In this document: positions 7,023-13,481 of the stretch, piece by piece
Numbering within the stretch: position 1 is the first letter of the stretch
Layout: each line of letters begins with the position of its first letter
Assembly: GCA_005223375.1 (NCBI GenBank)
Contig: RXOD01004675.1
Location: forward strand, 1 to 19,295
DNA: 19,295 nucleotides
Direction: 5' to 3'
From: Amoebophrya sp. AT5.2
Lineage: Eukaryota > Sar > Dinophyceae > Syndiniales > Amoebophryaceae
Position numbers and translations under genes: made by a program
Notes under the pieces: model-generated
Database searches by the model: none
What the model was told of the DNA's origin: nothing
Seen by the model: the letters and a program-made list of their open reading frames with translations, nothing else

Positions 7023-9775
7023 CTATTCCTCCGCCGGCGGAGCGCTATCCTCCTCTGCTGGTTTTTCTTCTTCTGCTGGTGCTGCCGGCGTTTCCTCTGC
7101 CGGCGTTTCCTCTGCCGGCGGTGGCGTCTCTTCCGCTGGCGGCGGTGCTTCTGCAGCGCTTGCTGGCGCTGCCGGTGTTTCTTCTGCTGGCGGCGCTGCT
7201 TCTGTTGCGCTGGCTGGCGCTGCCGGTGTTTCTTCTGCTGGCGGCGGTGCTTCTGCTGCGCTGGCTGGCGCTGCGGGCGTCTCCTCGGCCGGCGCTGGGG
7301 GTGTTTCTTCTGCCGCTGCCGCGCCCCCACCCCCCATGCTTTGGGGTGCTTCCGGTGGCGAGTAGCCCCCCCCACCTCCGTACGACGTGTCCGCGCCGGC
7401 GTCTTCCGCCTTACTTTCAAGTCCTTCGGCCCGGAAGTCCGCCTTCGCGTTCGGGTTCCGCGCGGACGCTTGCTTCACCCACTTTCTTAGAGCGATTGAA
7501 AAAACCCAGGTCCTCTTCGTGCTTCAGGTTTAGGCTATTAGCGGGGACTAGTTCCCGCTAATATCAGATGGCACCCATGGACCTGGCCATCATTCGATCA
7601 GCGGTAACTGGCTGAAGATACATTCATACTTAGAATAAAGTTCCATTCGGGCGCTGCACCTAATGGTTTTATTCCGAGGAAACCGACGCCAGTACTAGCC
7701 AGCCAGGCACTCGCTGGCGTCGTATGGCTGCAAAGTATAGACTGGAGCGAAAAGAGGAAGACCAGCATCGACGAAGTGGAACCATCGACACAGGGCGCCG
7801 CAGCCTTCTCGGTGGGGCATATCGGTCAGAACTCGGGCGATCCTAGTCTCGCTGAAGGGGAGAGCCAGCGAGCCAGGAGAACTCTCACCAAACCAGCAAA
7901 GGCAAACGCAAACCTATACAACCTAGTAAACCTGCTGGACCTAATCCTAAGTTGCCTAAGCCTGAGTTTATTCAACCGCTCTTAACTTTCCGCTCGAGTC
8001 CTTCGAGTACCCCACCGGGCCGTCGAAGCCTCCGGCGGAGCTCGGCGTGTCGTTCGCATTCTTCCCCCATTTCTTTTTTTCCACCTTGTTGTGCTGCTTA
8101 TTTGGCATCGGTATGTGCGATTCCGTCATCACCCCGCCCGTCATGAAGGTCTTCTTCCCGCCCAGCATGGACAGTTTGCGCACCGGCACCGGCGGCTTGT
8201 CCCCGGGGAACGCAGGCATCCCCCGGGCGCCGGTCGTGCCTGCGGGGGGGCCCCGCGGCGAGACGGGAGGGGAAGACTTCGATTTCTTTTCCACCCGGGG
8301 CTGCTCGACACTGGGACCCCGGTCGCGCAGCGCGTCGTTGGAAATGCGGTTCTCCACGGGCCCGTCGTTCCTCTGCATCGCCATCGCTCCACTCGCGCGC
8401 ACGCCGACGCTCGCTCCCCCTCCACCTCTCGGAGAGGCCCCCGCGCGAACTCCCGGCCCGGCCGCCAAGTTCGCCAAAGTGTCCATGTTCGACCCACCTC
8501 CCGTGCGCAGGTCCGGGCTGAAGTTGTGGAGCCCGCCGCCCAGGGCCGCTGGGCCCAGGCCCCCGCCGCCCAGCATCCCTCCTCCCGTCATCCCGGTATC
8601 GTCCTCCTCGACGAAGTCGGCGCCCGGACCTCCACCGACGGCTGCCGGCGACATCCAATTGTCGTTGTCCCCCGGACAGGCGAAGTTCCCCGGACCCGCC
8701 GGCTGCAGTTCTTGTCCACCTCCGTGATGTCCCTTCGAGGAGGAGCTTCCGGGGCCCGCAACCCCTGCCGCGCGGAACATGCTGCCGCCGCTCGAAACCG
8801 CCTGCTGCGTCGCGCCGGCCTTCAGCTCCGACTTCAGGCTCCCGATGCTGTTCTTCACGGCGGCGTCCAGGCCCGAGTCCTGCTTGTGCCGCTGCTCGAC
8901 CGCCAGCTTCGCCTCGTCCGCGAAGATCCGGCAATGCATCACACCCGGGTTCGTATGAAACCAAGGACCAGGAATGGTAAACCATATCGATGCTTGAATG
9001 ATCGATGAGCAAGTGCTGGTGGTAGTGGAGGTTCTTTTTGTCTTTGTTAGGTTTAGTGCCAGGCAATGGGAGGGGGTCCACTTGCCGAGGGCGGGTGCAG
9101 ATTGTTCTTAAGGCGCTCTAGAGATTCATTAGACCCGGCGCGAAGGCGGGATCTAGGGCGTTTTCAGAGATGCCGGACTGATCGACGGGGATTGGGGAGC
9201 GGCGTCCTCGCTTCAGATGAAGATGAGCCAGCGCGAGCCATTGTGAGGAACAAAAATAATAGGAAAGCGGTAGGAGGAAGCCACCGGCCAAATTGGTGAC
9301 ACGACCCGAAAGGAAAGCAAATAGCGGGCGCTTAGGGCGGCAATGGATTGGTTGTCAGCTAGGTACATAGCTTACCAACTGGTCCTCGGGCATAGTCTGC
9401 CGTGTAGTTCTCCCGTGCCACCCGGCTCGTCGCGGCTTTCGCGAGCGCGTAGTGCTGGTCTAAGATCGCGTGCAGTCGCGCGAGCCGGTAGAAATCGTTC
9501 TCCGTCATGCAGCGGACCAGGTTCTCGTGGCCCTTGTCCTGCTCCAGCCACCGCTGCAGCAGGTCCCCGATCTGACCCAGACGGCCGTTGATTTTCTGGA
9601 GGTAGCCCGCCTTGCGGGAGGTGGAGGAGAAGCCGCCCATGCCGAGACGGGTCACCTTCGTCTGCAGCTCGGAGAGAAGGCGGTCGTACTCGATGCAAAA
9701 ATGCTCGACCACATCAAACCCGTGCGCCGGCATCATGCCCGGGTTGGCGTGGTGGTGACGACGCATCGCTGACAT
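7023..9775 (-). CDS. Unrecognised protein with Gly/Pro-rich middle and Ala/Glu/Pro repeat tail, three exons
   Basis: The predicted protein has 603 residues; I do not recognise the family. Exons are 9775-9395, 8948-7980 and 7484-7023. Both introns are introner-like, and all three exons join in phase 0. Residues 1-127 are probably helical and globular (FDVVEHFCIEYDRLLSELQ, then RLARLHAILDQHYALAKAA). The first junction reads ENYTAD|PGVMHCRIFADEAKLAVEQRHKQ. Residues about 180-420 are Gly/Pro/Ser-rich and likely disordered. The second junction reads SSGKLR|KWVKQASARNP. Exon 3 has no ATG and stops in its frame shortly upstream, so it needs splicing; it ends in an Ala/Glu/Pro-rich tail (from about 508) with three 17-residue PAEETPAAPASAAEAPP-type units. 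An in-frame ATG at 9835 would add 20 residues, but the DNA just before 9775 is AT-rich like a leader. Without splicing this would be called as two or three separate ORFs. Confidence 0.72.
7141..7293 (-). repeat. 51-bp in-frame tandem repeat, three units, in exon 3
   Basis: Units start at 7141, 7192 and 7243 on the plus strand (GGCGGTGCTT, GGCGCTGCTT, GGCGGTGCTT), a period of exactly 51 bp or 17 codons. The third unit diverges at its end. Shorter GAAACGCCGGCAG-type partial units continue on the low-coordinate side. The period keeps the frame, so copy number can change without breaking the protein. Confidence 0.85.
7490..7979. mobile_element. Introner-like element, copy 3 (non-canonical intron 2 of the 603-residue protein gene)
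   Basis: The 490-bp segment is flanked by the exact 5-bp direct repeat TCTTA at 7485-7489 and 7980-7984 (TAAGA on the coding strand). The ends are inverted repeats: the plus-strand left end reads GCGATTGAAAAAACCCAGG (7492-7510) and the right end, read on minus, GCGGTTGAATAAACTCAGG (7979-7961), 16 of 19 bases identical. Excision leaving one TAAGA joins AAG TTA AGA to AAG TGG GTG, in frame with the Ala/Glu/Pro-rich exon. Neither end gives GT-AG. Terminal repeats differ from copies 1 and 2, so this is another family or a far-diverged one. It contains a 28-bp palindrome at 7536-7563. Confidence 0.75.
7536..7563. repeat. 28-bp near-perfect palindrome inside introner copy 3
   Basis: Arms TATTAGCGGGGACT and AGTTCCCGCTAATA pair at 13 of 14 positions with no loop; the one mismatch is G opposite T, a G-U pair in plus-strand RNA. 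It lies 52 nt inside the coding-strand 3' end of the intron. Confidence 0.8.
8954..9394. mobile_element. Introner-like element, copy 2 (non-canonical intron 1 of the 603-residue protein gene)
   Basis: The 441-bp segment has inverted ends: the left end on plus reads TATGAAACCAAGGACCAGG then AATGGTAAACC, and the right end on minus reads TATGCCCGAGGACCAG then TTGGTAAGC. Both share TATG, AGGACCAG and TGGTAA. The flanks GTTCG (8949-8953) and GTCTG (9395-9399) match at 3 of 5 bases, as expected for a decayed direct repeat. Excision joins GCA GAC to CCG GGT in phase. Internal blocks match copy 1: TTTCAGAGATGCC at 9162-9174, AGATGAGC at 9221 and GCGAGCCATT at 9233, the last two spaced 12 bp in both copies. 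No GT-AG pair suits these ends. Confidence 0.76.
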
Positions 9776-9990
9776 CTTAAATAAGTAGTAGTTGGATTGT
9801 TTTTTTCGCAGATGCTCCGGGCTCCGGGGGCTCAACAGCCGGAGCAGAGTGCGCGTGGCGGCGCACGCACAAGAGTGGTCAACATTTTCATTTTTTTCAA
9901 GCGCTTTCTTAGGCTGTAGCTATCTCGTTCTCGGGTATTAGTATATGTGTATCTATATTGGTGCTACTAGGCGACAGCAAATATAATCGA

Positions 9991-10014
9991 AATTCAAATT
10001 TTACGCGGTTGATG
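9991..10014 (+). repeat. Dispersed intergenic repeat, copy A
   Basis: AATTCAAATTTTACGCGG followed by TTGATG closely matches 16055-16079 (AATTCCAAAATTTACGCGG then TTGGTG). The shared core is TTTACGCGGTTG. Both copies are in spacers on the same strand. Confidence 0.4.
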
Positions 10015-10780
10015 TACACAGCTACGTCTCCGTCGTAGCAAAATGCTGAGAACCGAGATGACTATGAGTATCGTACGTTCGTAGTATCCAACCTCCCTAT
10101 CGCTATCGGCGATCGACTGCTTTGCTTTCCGGGAGGAAAACAAGAATCGGGAGGCGAAGCGGACCTACACCTGACCCTGGTGAGAAAGAGTAAGAGAAAG
10201 TATCAAGTATAAGAAAGAAGTGGGCTTGGATTTTTTGGATACTGCTGGACGTGTCATGGACCAGAGGTAAAACGAACGAGACCGAGTTCCTCGCAGTATC
10301 AACCGATTGCCATCACTGCTGTGCTTGCTTTACCGACACACTGTTCGAAGTTGTTTAGTTCTACGAAACCGAAAATAGAGTAGGACCACGACGACGACCA
10401 CAAGGACGAGTAGAGACGGGCCGGAGGTTTCTTAGTCCGTCACGATCACGAATACAGAAAACCAAAAGCAAACTAGACTAAACAAACAAGTTGAAGTTTT
10501 ACGTCTAAGTATCTATATATCCACGACCGACATCAAGAACCCTATTGCTGTCTACCTCGTCGGGATCGGAAGAACAAGTTGAAAGTGCCGAGCAACCTCG
10601 TCGCGGGGGACGGGTCGTCCATCATTCGCTCTCGACATATTTGCATGATCTTCATCTTCTGCTTCTGCTCTTCGATTTCATCTCGCTTTACATTACAACC
10701 CCCAATATGGAATAGCGAGCGCCTCCCTACAACTACAAGAATATCATATGGAGGTTTCTCTTTCTACTTGTGGGGGTGAT

Positions 10781-10804
10781 GTATGAGTATGTGTATGAGT
10801 ATGT
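10781..10804 (+). repeat. Exact 12-bp tandem duplication
   Basis: GTATGAGTATGT occurs twice without a gap, at 10781-10792 and 10793-10804, in the 3' flank of the 543-residue protein gene. Confidence 0.6.
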
Positions 10805-10837
10805 AGTTCATGTTGGGTACTAACAAAAACAAACTAC

Positions 10838-10868
10838 CTAGTACTATCGGTACCAGCTAGTACTATCG
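10838..10868 (+). repeat. 12-bp direct repeat overlapping a stop codon
   Basis: CTAGTACTATCG occurs at 10838-10849 and 10857-10868, 7 bp apart. The second copy contains the complement of the TAG stop (10865-10863) of the 543-residue protein gene. Confidence 0.6.
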
Positions 10869-12494
10869 CGCGATGAAAGAAGACGATGTATCGTTATGTT
10901 TTGCGTGGTACCACGCCACGAGCTCTTTCGCGTTGGCTGGAAAGTCGTGCCCTGTCGGACTCAGCTCTTCAATCTGAGAAATGTAGTCCCTACGTCTGGC
11001 AATCACCTCCCGTATGATCGAGGAGGCCTTCGCTTTAGAAATATTAGACTTCTCTTTCTCGCGCTCGCCTATTTCTCTCTTCTCTTCTGAAGGTCCTGCT
11101 TCTGGCGCTGTCAGCACTGTCGCTGGAAGATCTCTGTGATGTCCCTCGATATTGTTCTCTTCTGCTTCTGGAGCTGGAGCGGTGTTAAAATGCGACCCGG
11201 CGCCGGCAGGTGCCGGCTCTGGCGGTCGGAAAAAAACAAGAACCTCGTCCACCTCTCCAACCGGGCAAAGATCAGGCGTAAGATCTGCTGAAGAAAATCC
11301 GGCTCCCTGTCCTCGCGGAAACCCAGATCCATAGGAATCGCCGGGCACCGCGATGAGGGACAGAGAAGCTTCCGTTGGCATGTTGTCGTCGCTCCTGCAA
11401 AGAGCAGACAAAGAGAGAGTCGCGCCGTTTCTTGGTGATGTGCCCTCGAGGACTTGCTTAGGAAGCTCCTCCTCCGCAAAACTCCAACCGCCCGGCGGCA
11501 GCTGTGCGGGCGCAGCCGACGCGTGAGACATGCCCCCACCCCCCGCGGCCGCGACGAGGAAATCGAGGCGCGATTGGGCTTCTGCTTGCTGTTTTTCCAG
11601 GAAGCTGCCAATTTCCCGCCCCAACCGCGCCTTTATCGCCGCCATGGCCTCTTCCTTAGTTTTCGGGTTCTTGTTGTGCGGCAGGGCTCGTGCGTTGCGA
11701 ACGAAAACCCGCCCGCCCCCACCCTGCTCCTCCGACTCTCGCCCCGCGGCCCCACCAGCAACTACTACCACCCCTCCCGGCAACGCCATTTTTCGCTCCT
11801 TCTTCGGCAACACGAACCTCTGGCGGTCTTTTAGCGGATTCATCGGCCTCCGCGCCGCTTTTGCGTCCGCCTCCATCCGGGGGAGCACCGCCGGCGACCC
11901 GTCTTCGGTCAACAACATCGGGTCGGAACCATCAGCGGGATAAGCCGGCGCCTCCGCGTAGTGCGTGGGAAACTCTTCTCCCGCCATCGCGATCGTTGTT
12001 TGCAGGGTCCGTACGTCCCCCAAAATCTCGGCGAAGAACTTCGCGTTGCGCTCCAGGACCTTCACCGCGGCGATCTTCTTCACGGTGAACGTCTTGTTCA
12101 GGGACTCCAGCTCTTCCTCCGTCGAGGCGTAGACTCGCTCCGGAATTGTACTGATCACCGTGTTTTGCTGTCGCGACCTTCTGGGGATCAGCTTGCTGTT
12201 CTTTAGTCCTGGGTGGGATTTTTTGCTGATGTCGTTGGTGTCGCCCGGCGCGCCCCGAATGTCCCAGAGGCGGTAGCGCACGCCGGGTTTGCTCTCACTA
12301 CTTCCCACGACGACAAGCTCCGGAGATGCAGCGCCGCGATACAGGTAGGGGTCACCGTAAGGGTCGTCGACGACGTCGGAGACTTCTTTCGGCGGAGGAA
12401 GGCCGGCGAGCTCCTCTCGAGAGATGAACTCGTTCAAGGCACCCTCACCGAGAGAAGACTCGGAAGCGAAAGATCTTCTGCGATCCCCGGTCAT
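10863..12494 (-). CDS. Unrecognised 543-residue protein, single exon
   Basis: This is a long GC-rich frame. TAG lies in frame one codon before the ATG at 12494, which fixes that start. I do not recognise a domain. The N-terminal third (about 20-180) looks most ordered, with DDPYGDPYLYRGAASPELVVVG, GVRYRLWDIRG, and a helical part ASTEEELESLNKTFTVKKIAAVKVLERNAKFFAEI. The middle is basic with a Gly/Val-rich linker, then KTKEEAMAAIKARLGREIGSFLEKQQAEAQSRLDFLVAAA, a probable helix at about 280-320. The rest is low in order with Pro/Ala/Glu stretches, ending in a charged helical segment (EKREIGEREKEKSNISKAKASSIIREVIARRRDYISQIEEL). There is no signal peptide or membrane segment. The antisense frames are shorter shadows. 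It is certainly a coding candidate; its function is unknown. Confidence 0.75.
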   Translation of the reverse strand: MTGDRRRSFASESSLGEGALNEFISREELAGLPPPKEVSDVVDDPYGDPYLYRGAASPELVVVGSSESKPGVRYRLWDIRGAPGDTNDISKKSHPGLKNSKLIPRRSRQQNTVISTIPERVYASTEEELESLNKTFTVKKIAAVKVLERNAKFFAEILGDVRTLQTTIAMAGEEFPTHYAEAPAYPADGSDPMLLTEDGSPAVLPRMEADAKAARRPMNPLKDRQRFVLPKKERKMALPGGVVVVAGGAAGRESEEQGGGGRVFVRNARALPHNKNPKTKEEAMAAIKARLGREIGSFLEKQQAEAQSRLDFLVAAAGGGGMSHASAAPAQLPPGGWSFAEEELPKQVLEGTSPRNGATLSLSALCRSDDNMPTEASLSLIAVPGDSYGSGFPRGQGAGFSSADLTPDLCPVGEVDEVLVFFRPPEPAPAGAGSHFNTAPAPEAEENNIEGHHRDLPATVLTAPEAGPSEEKREIGEREKEKSNISKAKASSIIREVIARRRDYISQIEELSPTGHDFPANAKELVAWYHAKHNDTSSSFIAR

Positions 12495-13481
12495 CTTCTA
12501 CTTCTCATTTGTATTTTTATGCATACTTACTTACTTACATGCACTTATTGCATGAACTCGAACGCGGACCGCCGCGAGCCCATCTGTGGATGATCCTCAT
12601 TGCGTTTGCGTTCAGCCATGAAGACGTCACGGAGACGTCCCCTCGCCGAACTCTATGTATGATCTTGATCCAACGATCTACTAGCTGCAGGTCTTTATCA
12701 GCGATTTTCTCAGGTTGGCAATGGAATGATCAACATCTGCAATATCGGTACTGGGCGGGAGGTGAAAAGAAACCAGCACTGTCCTGCACCTGTTGCGGCG
12801 GAGCGCGAGCGTTACACCAGGTGGTCAACATTGAGGTGATTGTACATCAAATCAACAGCACAAACGCGTAGCACCGTTGAGTTCCACCGAGGACGAAAGG
12901 AGACGACGATTTCATTTGAGTTTGACTCATCCACGCCATCCATCTGACAACGTTGATCTGTGCTACACGACGACGAACATACAAGCACGACGAAGACCGA
13001 CTCTTCAACAAAACAACCACAGATCAAACTCTCTTCCAAGACGAAGCAGGGCAATGACCGAAAAGAATGTGGACCAGGACACTGACGCAGAAACAAGAAA
13101 GCTGCGGTCGTACGGTACGAACCAAAGTAAAAAGTGGTGTGTTCCAGTTGTGATGTCCTTCTGACAAGACGAGCGAAGAAGTGACGTTTTTCATTTTGAT
13201 GGAAGCGACTTTTTCGGGTTCTTCACGGCCCGCGGCAAAAGCGCGACAGCTTCTGCTCGTTTCATATTTTTCTCCTTGTTGATGCAACACACTAAAACTA
13301 AAAGCAAGATGACGAGCACGACATCTGGAGCACGACATCTGGTACGCTGTTGCTACCATCGAGAGCAACAGCAAGCTCGTCGTAGTGGTAGTCGTTCCAT
13401 ACCTAGTATATTTCTATTTGCTATTGCCTATTGGTGCAGCGTGATGAAGGTGCGCGTTAGAGTTAGTCTTTCAGTGCTATT
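12495..13481. other. Spacer with no supported gene
   Basis: About 1 kb between the 543-residue protein gene and the end of the Arp3-like gene. Open frames on both strands at about 12812-13374 are short, rich in Arg/Ser/Thr, overlap each other, and show no domain. A short TTAC repeat (CTTACTTACTTAC) sits at 12526-12538. Confidence 0.5.

Larger units (their letters stand above)
9776..10862. other. Spacer with no supported gene
   Basis: About 1.1 kb, AT-richer than the exons. It holds a 24-bp stretch at 9991-10014 that recurs near 16054, an exact 12-bp tandem duplication GTATGAGTATGT at 10781-10804, and the first copy of a 12-bp direct repeat near the end of the next gene. It should include the 5' leader of the gene at 9775 and the 3' UTR of the gene ending at 10863. 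Confidence 0.5.

Noticed and set aside
7479..7520. A frameshift or sequencing error explaining the missing start of the Ala/Glu/Pro-rich frame (a T-run lies at the right place)
   Set aside because: The introner model, with inverted ends and an exact TAAGA repeat, explains the join in frame without any error.
7000..7561. Plus-strand Ser/Ala/Gly or Arg/Cys/Leu-rich proteins opposite the Ala/Glu/Pro exon
   Set aside because: They are antisense shadows of a repetitive exon. The minus frame has the residue make-up of a disordered tail, carries the in-frame junction and ends in a stop.
7921..7970. Telomere-like CCTAA repeats
   Set aside because: The CCTAAT, CCTAAG and CCTGAG units are irregular, few, and inside the introner, next to its terminal repeat.
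8047..9008. Long plus-strand frames (226 and 305 codons) opposite exon 2 of the 603-residue gene
   Set aside because: The sequences are Pro/Arg/His-rich without domain features, as expected for the reverse of GC-rich coding DNA; one runs into the introner.
9359..9394. GTAAGC in the copy 2 right end as a canonical 5' splice site
   Set aside because: It lies within the terminal inverted repeat and no AG acceptor near 8950 gives a matching phase; the repeat-bounded join does.
12812..13374. Small genes in the spacer before the Arp3-like gene
   Set aside because: They are overlapping short frames on both strands with no domain, no signal peptide and no composition shift.
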